From NCBI GenBank assembly GCA_043228905.1, contig JBHGNT010000006.1:4712001-4776000 (forward strand): a stretch of DNA of 64,000 bases. The letters run 5' to 3'. Below the pieces are notes generated by a model. It was not told the DNA's origin and did no database searches. It saw only the letters and a list, made by a program, of their open reading frames with translations. Positions 13,369 through 27,000 of this stretch are shown here, piece after piece (position 1 is the first letter of the stretch; the number at the start of each line of letters is the position of its first letter). Made by a program: the position numbers and the translations under genes. This stretch comes from Azolla caroliniana. Taxonomy: Eukaryota; Polypodiophyta.

Positions 13369-15225
13369 TACCCTTACTTGACATCCACTAATTTATACTA
13401 GAAATATTAATTGCTTCCCATGGGGATGCTCACGCATGCTTTGGCATCTTCCCGTCAACTCATTATTATATGTCATGATGAGTTCAAATTGCTAAAATTG
13501 CAAATTCACCTATTTATAATGCATGTTTATTTTTAAGCACAATATATTGAAGGGTGGATCCACGATGACCTCTACTCCTCAATGGGTTTGGGAGGAAGAG
13601 ATGCCAATAAGAAAACAGATATAACGAAATGTACAACTTCTTATCAATGAATGGTTGTTGGGCCTTGGCTACGACGAGGATTCTTCTATACTCTTATGGG
13701 CCAATCAATCTATATACTCATAAGATACAATTACATAGTATACCCCTTTATATGTGGACATGTTCACAACTTAGGACTATCAACATCCATGTTAATGTTT
13801 CCACTTACAAACCTTGGCCCATAAGAAATATATAATGTTGCCAAGGTCATCAAAATACAATCATTTAAATGCGATCATAATCTCAATATGCTTATAGATC
13901 TCTCAAATGTGAATGCTTATAGATCCCTCAAATGCGAATGTGGATTTTCTATAAAACACAATCATATTCCAAAATTTCCAAAAGCTTGGCATGCCCAACT
14001 CATAGTTCGAGAAGAGCCACCCCTAGTGAAAGTTTACTTCTTACTTCAATGCATTATCATATAATTCTTTCCTTGCACAAAAGTAATGCAAATGTGAGAC
14101 ATTTACCTTAGTGTTGAGGTTGCACATTAGTATTTGTAACATTGTGTTTACCTAATGCCTTGAAAGGTGCTCAATAATTTTGGATGGGATAATCAAACAT
14201 TCGAACAAGGTAGCATTTATCATCATTTAGGTTACCCAATTGTTGTTGACATTGGCCATCTTCTCAAAGTTTCACTTAGATATTGAGTGTTATCTGTCAT
14301 AATTTTGTATATTGATAATCTCATATCTGTTCATTTATTGGGTTGACTCAAAGTGGTACAATCACATCCCCATGATTTCTTATTTTTTCAATTGCTATGA
14401 CGAATAAGTAAATCAATATATCAATTGGCTTCATTGAGTCATATATGCACCCAAAATGCTAAGGAAGATCAATCATGTTAAATTTGGAGGGTCGTATGGT
14501 AACTAGAATATTCATACAACGTTTTAATAAGAATTCAACATTGGGTGGTGACATTATGGAAGGTTGTCGTAAAGGTTGGTATAACAAGGTAAAGCAAGAT
14601 TTGAGCCTCATTATGACATGTTATAAAAAAACATTGCTTAGTCATTTATGGTTCAATTATAAGCGATCTTAACAACAAAGGTTTTGATTAGTCAATGGGT
14701 ATCTCTACCACCTTAGACACTCATGTCTTCATGTTTCTTGCTTTGGATGGAAAAATAAGCCAGGAGTTTGAAATCCATGTTACAATGAAACTTGGATATG
14801 TAAATGTCAAAATGTTCTCTTTTATTACCACACAAGCTTATGATGACATTCAAATTTGTGCGAACCTAGTTCCATATACCCTGTGGTGTTTGGTGACCAT
14901 TGTTAGTTTTGATTATTCATGTGGCTTGGGTTCCAAAATCGACGATAGAAAATATGTGGAGAGATTCGTTATTTGCTAACAAAAGATCAATAGTCATGGT
15001 GCATACCAAGTAACATATATCATCGATGGATTGAACAAAGACATGGATTAGTGATGAAGGTTTCAATTACATGGTGCAGAGTGTTGGATGTAGGGTGGTG
15101 ATCTCATATTCATTTAGTGTAAGTGTGCTCATTTGGTGGGTAATGGTGGATAGTTATTTTTTTACAATGATCGAGGCTTCCTATTTGAGAGGTTTTGAAC
15201 CATAGATTTCTTAGAAAGGATTAAT
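13369..15225. other. Gene-free stretch, unrecognised
   Basis: Open frames at 14475-14672 and 14695-14979 on the plus strand are short, AT-rich and match no family I know. Nothing else is evident by eye. Confidence 0.35.
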
Positions 15226-15905
15226 TGTAATGTACAAAACGGAAAACAACAAAGTACACAATACACAGTTTTACGTGGAAACCCTAAATGGGGGAAAAGC
15301 ACGGGAATAGATATTCCACTATATGAAGAAAATACAAGAGAGGGGAACCAAGTTACAACTCTCTGTAACTCAGAGAATACCCCTCAAGGTTTGAGGCAAG
15401 TTCCACTGAAGTGTGTTGTCACTCTCTTGTGTCTCTCTTCCTCTCACTCTATTACTCTCACGCTTCTATTGCACTACTCCTACACAGACAAAAGCTCTAA
15501 CTTACATACATTCATAATGTTTGCCCTAGGTGTATTTATACTCATACACAATATGGGCTATTTACAGATATAGCTATTACTACTATTGTTATTAGACAAT
15601 AATAATAATAATAGTCTTTAATCAACCGACTGATCGGACCGACTAGTCGATTCTCACGTTGACTATCCAGTTGACCCGATCTAGCTGACTCCCATGTCAG
15701 CTATCCGGTTGGTCTGACTAGTTAGTCTTGTCTTCGACTTGGATCATCTATCCAATACCAACAACTCTCCCAAACGGCCCTCCATGTCCATTTTCCTAGT
15801 TGAATCTTTATTGTCTTCGACTGTCGACTCTTCCTTGGCTCGACTAATCGGCTATTCCTTGTTTTCGACTGTCGACTTCTCCCATAGGAGGGCATACTCC
15901 TAACA
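15226..15905. mobile_element. Solo LTR-like unit (plant LTR retrotransposon), ~680 bp
   Basis: The segment starts TGTAATGTACAAAAC and ends ACTCCTAACA, giving TG...CA ends. Near its left side it contains CACAGTTTTACGTGGAAACC and a run of G then A (GGGGGAAAAGC), a combination common in LTRs of plant retrotransposons. The other half is rich in repeated CGACTGTCGACT, GACTAGTCGA and similar phrases. A Copia- or Gypsy-like internal region does not adjoin it. The flanks (TTAAT and CTATT) do not form a clean duplication, so the boundaries are tentative. Confidence 0.4.
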
Positions 15906-16439
15906 CTATTTGCCTATTTGCTAGATTAAATTGGGTTGTCATGGTGTAACTTTCAATGGGTTTTCCTTCAAAGAGCTAGGGCTTTTCTCTTGAAACATTT
16001 ATGGTAAATTTACCACTTGGTCTCACATCAAGTTTTAAGTTAATAATATTTGAATGCACGTAGAGAAAGCCACAAAACATTGTTTTTACTCCATATCTAT
16101 TCAAGCTAAATCCTTTAATTAGGTTTGGCATTGTGTTCAACATAGTAAAAGGCTCTCTCAATACACAAAAACATTTTATCTTTGTCCAAAAATCACTCAC
16201 AATTAACACCAGGTTGAACCCATAGATTTGAGGTATTCGTAGTTCTAAGGCATTTTTCATAATTATGTCACGTGTGGCGAGATCAAATATTTGGTAGAGG
16301 ACAAGGTTTGGTCTACAATATCTTCTTTAGTAGTTTGGGTATTGTCAAAGACAATATGTAAATGTGTACTCCAAAAAGTCAAACAGAATGCGGTTGAGTT
16401 AGTCATGGAGAGATGGTTGATGCTTCTCATACTCTAAGA

Positions 16440-16779
16440 GGTCAATATGAGACAATAACTAGTGAGCCTGATGTTGTGTTTCATAAGCAACAACATTTTA
16501 GAGAAATGTGGAAAAAGGCAGAGGTGTTCACTTCTTTTGGGGAGACTTGAATAAAGTGGACATTTGCTCCACCAAGATGGTTTTTTTTCACACCCCTCCC
16601 CCTGTCTTGGAAGGACCCCGATTTCATGCTCAGGTAGATGTGTTAGGGCTTTTGCTACTCGACATGTTGGTTTGATGAGGGTATGATGGTTATGTTTTCT
16701 TATATGAGTTCTTTGTAGCATTTGGGCATCTTTTCATTAATATCGAGGTGAATCTTTTATCCAAATAGAAAAAAAAAAC
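16440..16779 (+). mobile_element. 3' end of a LINE-like element with poly-A
   Basis: The stretch ends TTTTCATTAATATCGAGGTG, then AATCTTTTATCCAAATAG, then A10. This ending (ATTAAT before CTTTTATCC before poly-A) is typical of plant LINE 3'UTRs. The upstream part has no intact frame, so only a 5'-truncated copy is present. The 5' boundary is approximate. Confidence 0.5.
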
Positions 16780-17089
16780 TTATTTTACTATGCATTGCAC
16801 CTTTTGTTTCTAACATTCAATTATTATATAAGGAATTATTTTTTATTCTTTGGAATTAAGCAATTGAAGATTGGTTTGAGCAATCTAACAATTCAAAGGA
16901 CATGAGGTCAAAGCCCCATTTTAAAACTAGTTTCTAAATGTTTTTTTTTTCGCCAATTTTAAAAATATTCTGGAAGACGGGCAAATATGTTGACAAATAC
17001 AAATATTTCAGTTGATGCTTGGATCCAACAACAGGAATTAAGGATACAATCTCCACTAAGAAAGAAGAAACCCAATCCCCCCTCCCCCT

Positions 17090-17232
17090 TTGTAACGTAT
17101 CCGATGGGTTGAGGGGTTCTGTGATTGGAACTACAACGCACCACCTTTACGTATTGAGGCAAGGACCTTGCTTTATAGGTAGAGAAGGCACCCATTGTAA
17201 CACATCCATTGTGTTGAGGGGTTCCGTGATGA
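17090..17232. repeat. Two direct copies of a ~38-bp sequence, ~104 bp apart
   Basis: TTGTAACGTATCC followed by GGTTGAGGGGTTCTGTGAT at 17090-17126 recurs with a few changes at about 17194-17232. Each copy is followed by a phrase about a GAAGGC-containing segment. The function and family are unknown. Confidence 0.5.
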
Positions 17233-18083
17233 GGTGAGGGCCTTCTTGATGGGTAAAGAAGGCCCCGTGAGTCGTGGGCTTCTAAGTCTTCGCGATGGAT
17301 GGAGAAGACACCTGTGACTCACAAAAGCATATTGGAATCTGGATAGAGGGTGGTTGGGTGGTATGTTGAGCGGGTCCAAATCCTTCACATAGTTGAGTAA
17401 GCATGGCCACGAGAGTCCAAATCCGATTGAAGATCCACCCTAATCACAAAATTCCGGTATATGGATAACATGATGGAGGTTGTGAATGTTGGACGTTGGA
17501 CGTTGGACAATTAGTGTGCAGGGAGGGACAAATGGTGTGAATGCGTAGGCAAGCAGGAAGGCGGAAGGGCTGAAATGCAAAGCGGATGGGTGTGGACGGA
17601 GATCTGTGTGTATATCAAGACGAGAAAAATATTGCGAGGAGAGGGACACATGAGATGATGTATGTGTATATATGTGGAGAAGGTACACGCTGCAAATGGT
17701 GTGGTTGAAGGTGTATGTGAAGGAGGGAGGTAGATGGGTGCAAGAGGCGATGGTTTCGTTTTGTCCGGGTTGTTTGGGCTGGCGGGAGTTGCGTGGATGG
17801 ATGGGCGGGCGGATGGACATAAAGATGGACATTGAATTGGGTGGGTGCCCAAAAGGGGGTGTGGTCCGTCCATCCATTGATGGTGATGGTGTGGGCGATT
17901 GGATTTTACAGCGAATATTTGTACATATATTTTCCTCTCACACTTCCGGAAAAAAGAAAACAAAGCCTTTGGTTTTGTCGCTCTTTTGCTTCTTCCGTCT
18001 TAATTTCCACCATTCTTTCAAATTCTCTGCTTCCCCCCTCGACGTCAGAACCGACACTTCTACGCAGCTGTTTTGAGAACGCC

Positions 18084-18093
18084 ATGGTTAGTC

Positions 18094-18141
<48 letters not shown>

Positions 18142-18976
18142 ATAGGCTGTTTTGCCTTACCCCTTCAATCATTCAATTCTGCGAAAAAGGACTCCGTTTC
18201 TCTTTGATTTGCTGAAGAATCCAATTTTATTTATTTATTTTGTTCCAATTCTTTGAAAGGAACCCCAGACTCTCGCGTCTAATCAATCTGATTACGTTTT
18301 TGTGTTTTCTTTCCTTGTATGTTCTTATCAATCAGTCCTACTCTTTTATGTCTTCCTGGCAACGTGAACTTTGTCTCTTTAATCGAAAGAGCAGATTTGT
18401 TTTGATTTCCTTCTCTTCACACATTCTTCTGCATGCACGAGTTGTATGTGAGAAGACCAGATTTATGTCGACTTTCTGATGTTTAGGATTATATTTATCT
18501 ACGAGGAAACCAAATTACTTCTGCATGCATGGTTTGCATGTGATAATGACCAAGTTTTTATTGGTCGGATGATGTTTATGATCAGTTTTTTCTATGAAAA
18601 GTCCACATTTTGTTCATCTCATGGCGGTCATGACTTCGTGCATGACTTTTGTATGATAGAGAAGACCATATTTCTGTGGAGCTTCACACTTTATTTGTCT
18701 ATGGAGGAGAAAATATCATTGTTTCATGCACGATCCTTCTGTAGAAGACAATATCATATTTCTATGAGATACGTGATGATTCTTTCTTGCTTTCATATCC
18801 TACAGTCATCCAAAGAACCCCATGCTGTTGCAAAAGATCCTGAAACTCGAGAGGATCAGGCAGTAAATGAATCTCATACAGGAGAATCTGAACATCAGAG
18901 AGAAAGTGAAGCTCAGGGAGAAGAAGAATCTACAGAAATTTCTAAAATTGTGAATGAACAGACAGCACATGAGGTT

Positions 18977-19014
<38 letters not shown>

Positions 19015-21014
19015 GCATATATTCCTTTTTGAAATGAAGAAATGTGAGGTTATAAAAATGATCTATCAATTTCTTTTATGAACAAACAATACAGGAGGTT
19101 TGACTCACTTCATAGCTCTTCTTTTGTGATATGTTTAAAGAAACATGAAGTTAAATTTCTGATTTGTGCAGGAGGAGGAGAAGACCAAGACAGACGACGA
19201 AGAGGTAGCTGATACTGCAGAAACCAGTGAAGCTCCCGAAATAGAAGAAAGTGAAAAACCTCGCAAATTGACTGTACGTTTCCCAATCTATATGGAGAAA
19301 AGATTTATATTAGTGTAATGTTGCGATATTTCTATTTCATTTCATTTTATATATCTATATGTATATATATTTGCACGTTTTATATATCTGTGTTTGTGTG
19401 TTTTGCGTCTGTGGGTGTTAGTGTTTATATGTTGTGTATAACGATGTGGGGTGTGTGTCCCGTGTTTTATGTATGTGTGTGTGTGTGCACGTTTTATGTA
19501 TGTGTGTGTGTTGTATGTATATGTGTGTATGGGTGGTTTGCACGTGGTGTTAGGGTTTGTATGTTGTGTGTATAACGTGGTGCATGTGTACGTGCATATG
19601 TGGTGTTGGTGTGTGATGTGTTTGTATAGAAGTCTGTATTTCATTTTTCAATATTTATGTTTATATTATGTAGCTTTGTTTCTATATTTTTTCAGATTGA
19701 TGACATTAAGACTGCACCAATGGATTTCCGTTTTCCTACAACGAACCAGGCCCGGCACTGCTTCACGCGTTATGTAGAGTATCACAGGTACATTTCTAGA
19801 GAGTTCTGCACTAATGCATTCTATATTGAGGTTGTGCTATCCATGCAATTACGATTTAAAGTTTACTAAAATTTGTAGGTAATCTGATGTATTTCAGCCT
19901 TTATGTTTAATTCAAAGGCTGCATTTTTGTTCTTCTGAAAATAGAAGATCCATGCATTAAAATAGGAACTTTTTCTGAAAGCACAGAAATAATATGTGAA
20001 TCAAGATTTGTAATCTTGTTAGATTTGGTACTGAAGTGCCACTACAAAAAAGAAAACCTTACTTTCTCTGTTTTTGATTTCTCTATAACATTTTCCTCTG
20101 CCTGAAGTTTTCACTTGAAATTTGCTGGATTTGGTACTGGAGAGACAAAAGAAGAAGAAATCCTTTGTGTTCTCTGTTCCAGATGTCAGTATCAAAGCTT
20201 ATCATCTATTGTATTTGAGAGTTCAATTTACAAATGTTGCCATAATTAGGATATTTGTTTGTCAGTTTTTTTAACCTCTCGACAGTCCATTTAAATCTTA
20301 AATTCATTTAAGACCTTGACTGAACAATGTAAGAGCACTAGGGTGCAAAAGATCTTAAATATTTTTGAAGGTTAGTGCATCTATAATATGTTGAATGTTC
20401 TGATTGTACACAATGACATACGAACACAGTTATGCCAAAAAAAAATGAAGGACATCGTGTTCCAAACACCTTATATTGATGAGGGATTTGGCTTTTTCCT
20501 GAGATATGGGATATGCTAATTTTTTCTCTGGATGATCGTCTATGCAGATGCATACAAGCCAAGGGTGAGGATAATCCTGAGTGTGAGAAGTATGCAAGAT
20601 ACTATCGTTCCTTGTGTCCTAGTGAATGGGTATGTCAGAAATAACTCTTAAGACACCCCTGTGTTTTTCGTTCTGCCTCAATTCTTTCATTGTTTCCCTG
20701 ACGCCCTTGGTCAACCCCCTGAAAGAGAGAAAAAAAGGATAATTTGACCATATAATTGCTTAATTAGGACAAATTTTTGCTTTTTTGGGGGTTCTCCAAG
20801 GGTATTTTTGGGAATCATTGAAAACTTTGGGGCAACTTGTGAAGTAAATAAAAACTTGGATACTTTAGAGATTCCACTAACTTAAATAGCACAATTTCAA
20901 TTTTTTACAATTGCTATTAATGGATCAGTTGAAGTACTTTTTATTTTTATGATATAATAGATTGAGAGATGGAATGAACAAAGAGAGAATGGAACATTTC
21001 CAGGACCTTTGTAG
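18084..21014 (+). CDS. COX6B: Cytochrome c oxidase subunit 6b, long plant form
   Basis: Six coding exons join in phase: 18084-18086, 18806-18973, 19172-19273, 19696-19787, 20548-20629 and 20961-21014. They encode 166 residues. Residues 2-97 form an acidic Glu/Lys/Ser-rich extension typical of the long plant COX6b form. The core begins MDFRFPTTNQARHCFTRYVE and ends EQRENGTFPGPL. It has the twin cysteine motif C113-x9-C123 and C134-x10-C145, which form two disulphides in the intermembrane space. The subunit sits on the outer face of mitochondrial complex IV and helps its dimerisation. The first coding exon is just the ATG, immediately followed by a GTTAGT donor. All introns are GT-AG. Intron 1 begins with a long (TC)n tract. 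The identity is secure. Confidence 0.95.
18097..18139. repeat. (TC)n microsatellite in COX6b intron 1
   Basis: About 21 uninterrupted TC units begin ten bases after the donor that follows the start codon. Such CT tracts are common near plant transcription starts and could affect expression. Confidence 0.95.
18980..19012. repeat. (TA)n microsatellite in COX6b intron 2
   Basis: About 16 TA units start a few bases after the intron 2 donor (GAG|GTTTGATA). Confidence 0.95.
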
Positions 21015-24000
21015 AAGCTAGTTTTTTTCAGGAGATGAAAGAAATTTCTTGCCTTTGGCCAATCAATAAATCTGCGTTCTTATCTGATGTCAAGACTTGT
21101 TTGTGCTAAATTGTCATAGATTATCTTCTTCAAAGAACAAACGGAAATTTAAGACAATCTAGAAATACTGCAGATATTAGTGATAATAGATGGTTGGCTG
21201 TTGTTAAGCAGGTATGAGTAGAACTGTAGTTGCCATGTTTTCAATTTGGCCCCAAAATAACAAATCACAATCTCATTCTAATAATATCCAAAGGAAAATT
21301 TCCATCACTTGATGGTGTTTATTTGTACGTAACTATGATATATCTTATTCATAAGTTTACACGTGGTCCAAATCAATTCAATTCACTTTTATCCTTGCTT
21401 TCCGTATCTATGGTGGTTTACACTGTAGCATCATGTCGTAAAATTGAGAGAACCCAAGTTCGATCTTCGCCATGGGCTAGGCCCCGTCTCACTGATGACA
21501 ATTTGTCTGCAGTGGACATTAAAAGTAATTTATCTATCCTTTCATACCTAATTATATCATCACAGAATGCTGCTTTAAATTATGTGCATACTTCCTAATC
21601 CTGTTTCATGTTTAATTGCTGACCTCACCACATTCTGATTCATCTTAAAATGATGGTGTCTCCAATTATTCAAATGCAGTATTTATTGGGCCATTTATTT
21701 CATAAAACTCCCACATGAAGTAATCTTATCAAGTTTCTTCCATCAAAGTTTTGATGAATGAAGATTAGCAGTTTCTACTTTCTCAATTGAGTTGCAATAG
21801 AAGTTGGAAATGGCTCATCCACGGTCCACTTTCACCTCTTATGGATCTCAGTCCCGCAGTGCAAATCTGTTAATAACATTGAATGTGACATGTGGAGTAT
21901 TCTGGACACCGTAGAAGATTGATGATCATCAACTCTATTGCTTTCATATCAACATATAAAATTTTTATTGGAGGAAAACTTTAAGAGAGAAATAATCTGA
22001 AGGCAAGATTCAAATTCTAGGAGTTTTCCTCCATTATTTCTATTACTGTTTCACCATTCTTATCATTCTCTTTCCCTTTACATCTTGATATCCCTTCTAG
22101 AAGAGTGGTCAAAAGAGGCCAGAAGTCTTTGTAATGAAGGTAAATTCTTGTAAAGCCGTTTGTGGATCTCATATTTGGGATTATTGCCTTCATTGGGCAC
22201 AAGACTGACATTTGATGACAACTTTATAATTTGTAGTCCAAATTACTATGATCGCAATTGTTTTGAGTAATTCTCATTTGGTGCACACACTACTTGAATC
22301 TTTCCTCTTCTCCCTGGATTTGATCATCGCCTCGTTAAAATTGCCTTGCAATAACCCTCATATGCTATGTTTGAGATGGATTCTTTTTTGTTGTGATTCC
22401 ATTTGCATCTGTACGCAAGCCCAAATATTTACCTTGCCAACCCTCTTGAATCAATGGCATTTTCTAACTAGGTTCCCTATCCTTTGATGCCTTTGTTGGC
22501 ATCAAGTATACCTTACAATTAGAATGCAAGTAAATATAAACATCTTAATCAATACTTGATAGAACTCTTAGTGGTTAAAGATAATGTGGATTTGATTACA
22601 ACAAAGTCATGGCATAGGCATTATACCATCAAGAGGGGGTGGAGAGTGAAGAACATGTCCATGACAAGAAAAGGTTCCACCACACGCATCCTTTGCCAAT
22701 TTTTCTTCTAATGTGGCATCAAACAATGATTCTTTGAGAACCAAACTTTACATCCCTTGTCGATTTTTTCTTCTAATGTGATGTTAGAGAATGATTCTTT
22801 GAGAACTAAACTATTTGTTGTGCATGATCTTAACTTATTATTTTCGTGATGAATTTAATATCAGTTCCATTGCTCAATGTGTCAAACCACAATGTTAATG
22901 TTAGATAACACAATCATTTGTTATGATTAAATTGTATAAATATATAGGCTATAATTTGTATATAAGTTTTGCAATGGCAATGCTTTCCCTTTGTTTTTGA
23001 ATGCATGATGTCTCATTAGTTACGTGGTTCAAATGGTGGATTTATGGAAATTGATTCAAGAGTTGTAAGTATTTGTTTTGCATGGGTGAAGTTGCATGTG
23101 TTGATTGTTTTGGCATTTAATTTTTATGATGGATCAATGGATTTGGGGTTTTCTTTGTTGTTTTACATTCCATTGAAGTTGAAGATGAAGAAGAGTGTTA
23201 TCAATAGTGTCCACTATCACTCCTTTTTTATAAAACCTCTATTAGAGTTCTTTTGCAAAATAATTGTGTTGTCTCACCATAAATGGCTCCTTGGACAAGG
23301 AAATGAATACATGGAATGAAACTTTGAGAATAGATGAAGGTGCGTCATAATGTGGAAGTCTCAAATTCTATTTTAGCCTCGATTAAGCTATGTTGGAACT
23401 TTCTATTTGGGTTTATTGGTTTGATATTTGATTGACCAGAGTTTCTATTGAATATATGGTTTGAAGTTGTGTGCTCAGTTTCCATAGAAACTATATTGCT
23501 TGAAGTTTTCCCCTTGCTTATTGAGATGTCTAACTAATTTGACCACTACTCATTCTCAAGGAGAAAGTCTTATTTTTGCAAGGGTCCAATCAAACATCAA
23601 GACTAGTAAACATTGTCAAGTTAAATGTTTCTCAATCTCGATTAATATGAACCCATCTTGATCATCAAGAAACATGTATGTCATGGAAACTTGCTTTGTT
23701 TGGCATCATTTGGAAAGTGTGCCAACACTTGTCTAGAAAAGCATGTGGATTGAAAATGTTCTAACTCGCTAAATGTGTTGCACAAACATATGCATTTATC
23801 AAAATTATAAACACAAATTTCCAAAACACATGCCTATCAGGATCAACAAAACAACTATTCAAGTTCATAGCTTTGCAATTCCATATGACTTTTGTCTCAA
23901 TCCATGCCATTTGGATTTGGGAAGTATGATATATTAGATCATTTATCTCAATTTTTTAAATCAATTTTGGATGGCATTACTTATCCCAATTCCTTTTGTA

Positions 24001-27000
24001 GACATTAAAATGCCCCACACAATTAAAAGTTATGCAATTTTACAATTGTACAAGTCTTACATAGTATGTAGTCGTCGTAGCTTAAGAGCATATCTTCATT
24101 CAAAGAGATGAGCTTATCCTTGATTCAAAACTAAGTTTAAGTACATAAAAAGTTAGCCGATGAAAATGAAAATGTTTCAGAATGCTATTTTGTCTAGTGT
24201 GCGCTTTGAAATATCAAGTTCATGCATGCCAATTTTCTCTCGTAATTGAAAATAATGATGAGAGTCATTGAAATGACACATTATGTATGCATGCACAAGT
24301 TCTATGTGTGCCAAATGAATATACTAGGACATGCTTGTATTGGAAGTTCCTACCTTGGGTGGGCATCTAGGCTCCTTCCGACAATGCAAATGTATAATTA
24401 GTCTTTACACAAAAGATGATGCATTCAATATTAATGATTGAGGATTGAATCTTAATATGTAGTGAAAACATGCAACACAATGAGCATTTATGTTTAGCAC
24501 ATATATGCTTCATACAAGTGGGTAGGCACTAAGCAATGACATTTGTGACAAAACATTACATACAATATGATGTGCTTGTGTAGGAAATTTGTTTTGTCCT
24601 TCATCATCAATCTCACTCTAAATATGATTTGTCTTTGTTGTGTTCTCTCGTAGCCATGGGTTATAGTTTAGTAGTTGGCTCTTCTTTTATTCTTGTTGCG
24701 CCTTTCCATAGTCACATGTCGCATGATTTCTCATAGATTTTTTCTTGTCCATCAACAACAGTGTCCCATAATTTTCGTTTATAGGTATATGTTGGACTAA
24801 TCTTTTCTCCTAAGGTTAATTCCTTGTTATAATGCTTTCTACTTTTGTTTGGACACTTCTTCTTTGTAAACCTATGGGGAGTAGTTTAGCTTCTTTGTTG
24901 TTTCAAATTCTCTTTAGTCAACCTCTCCTAATACTAATTGTGTTGTGTTTTGTTCTCTTATAATATTGAGAAGTGATTATCTAGAAAGTAGTTAAAAGTG
25001 ATAGAAAGTATCTAGAGGTGAAAGTAGCTAGAAGTGATTGTCTAGAATGTATCTAAAGAGGCATTCTCTCGTAATAATGAGATGAGATTTTCTAGAAAAT
25101 ATCTAAAGCATTAGTAACTAAGTGTGTGCCTTAGATCTCCCATGAAAAGTTTATGTGTGTTGTTACCATTGATCTATTAATGTGATGGTGAGAACCTCGA
25201 ATCCTCATCTTTTTATTATTATCAACGTACCATAAAGTTTGTGAGCAATGAGATCAAGTGTGATCATGACGAGATTAGAGTGACACTGGTTGTTTTTTCC
25301 TCGTTTTATATTTTTATGATTGATTTGGGATAATTGAAAGATGGGTTCCAATGTTCAAATATATTATCATTTCTCGTTTTCTAGCATTGGAGAACTTTGT
25401 CATTGTAATTCATAAAGGAGCAAAATATTTAGGATCCCCGATGCCAATGTATGGACATTTGTATCACTTTTATCTTCCTTTCCTCCTTCCCTTAGCAACA
25501 TTTTCCCCTATTGCATTAGAAAGCCAATATGGGAAAGCAAAATATAAAAACCCTCAAAATCTTGGAAAAGGGCGAGGTTCACTTCTATTGTTTTCAAAAT
25601 GTAAACCCTTCAATGTTGTAAAATAAAATCCATTGCAATTTCTAGTCCCAATCAAGGATCTATCCTGTCTCTCTTTGTAATAGCTCTATAATATCATGCC
25701 ATCGTTGTTATCATTTATAACTCTTTCTACTACCTCTCAAGTAGTTTCTCGGATGTTGACTAATCATGAAGTTTGTGAATATGAGGTAAGGCAACATATG
25801 TATGTGCTCTTTGTGTATTTACGTATTTTTAAGTCAATTTGACTTATGCAAGACTTTATTCCTATCAATTTGTCTCGGTTTCCTTAACTTGGTCATGGTT
25901 GGATGGTGATAGATAAAGTTATGGTTCAAATAATATAGTTCCACGTTTGAAGTACAATTTGACATTGTAAAGTATGTGTAAATGCTTACCTATACAAATA
26001 TACTGATGACATTTGGTAAATCTAAGTAAAAAGTCATCACAACATACAATAGACCATGTGGCATCAAACCCAAAAAAATGTCAATGATGGTGTTCGATAA
26101 CTTGTTGTTTGTGAATTCCTTGAACCAATTCAATATCATTTGAAGTAGAGGGAATGATGTGACATTAACATCACTACATTGTATTGACTTCTAGAATGCC
26201 AACACATTGTATATGACAAGGCCAAACACATTAACATCATGCACCTAGACAATAACACATACAATAAATAAAAAAGAAATTTGATGGAGTGGTATTTAAA
26301 ACATTTCATGTCAATTTGTATAAAATGACAACCATGAGTGAAGGAGTTTACATACATAATGCACTTACTAGTTAACCAAAAGAACCATTGAGGTTCTTGT
26401 CATGTCCAACACACCCACAATTTTATCTTTATTACACTCTAGTAATAATTATATCATTCATATATTATTGCTTATTGCAAAAATTTGTGTTCTCTGTATT
26501 GAAAAGCTCAAATCACTTCATCCATATCCCATGGCTCTTTGTATTAAATGAGTAAGAATATATAACTCTAGTGTCATGAAGTACATACCTCGTAATAAAT
26601 TTGTGTTGTCATTATACATATCGCTCAATTGCAATATACTCCACATTTCCTACAAGCAATACCACTCATCAAACTATCTTACTTTATAAGTCCACCACTT
26701 GCATGGAATGTACTTGTCAAATGCCTTCCGATAATGTTTTGGTTGATTTAGTATTCGTAGTGCAAATCATATTTACCGTTTTCATTTTTCATTTCTAAAT
26801 TCATGTGAAAGAATCTAACACTGACATTGAGGGCGAGGAGGAGAATAAGAAGAGAAGTCATACAATCAATACATGATCAAGAAAGACATATTTTTAACAT
26901 TCAAGGGAGATTGATCCTCACTTGTGGGCCTTGGGTTCTCTCAAATTTATGACTTTGATGTTGATACTTGAGAGTTGAGATATAAACCACCAAGCCAACA

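Noticed and set aside
17440-18215. Overlapping open frames on both strands upstream of COX6b
   Set aside because: They overlap one another on both strands, are low-complexity (His/Pro/Thr or Trp/Gly-rich) and show no domain. They fit promoter and leader sequence.
19318-19777. Cys/Val/Tyr-rich open frames in COX6b intron 3
   Set aside because: They are translations of GT-rich (TGTGTGTATG) simple sequence inside an intron.
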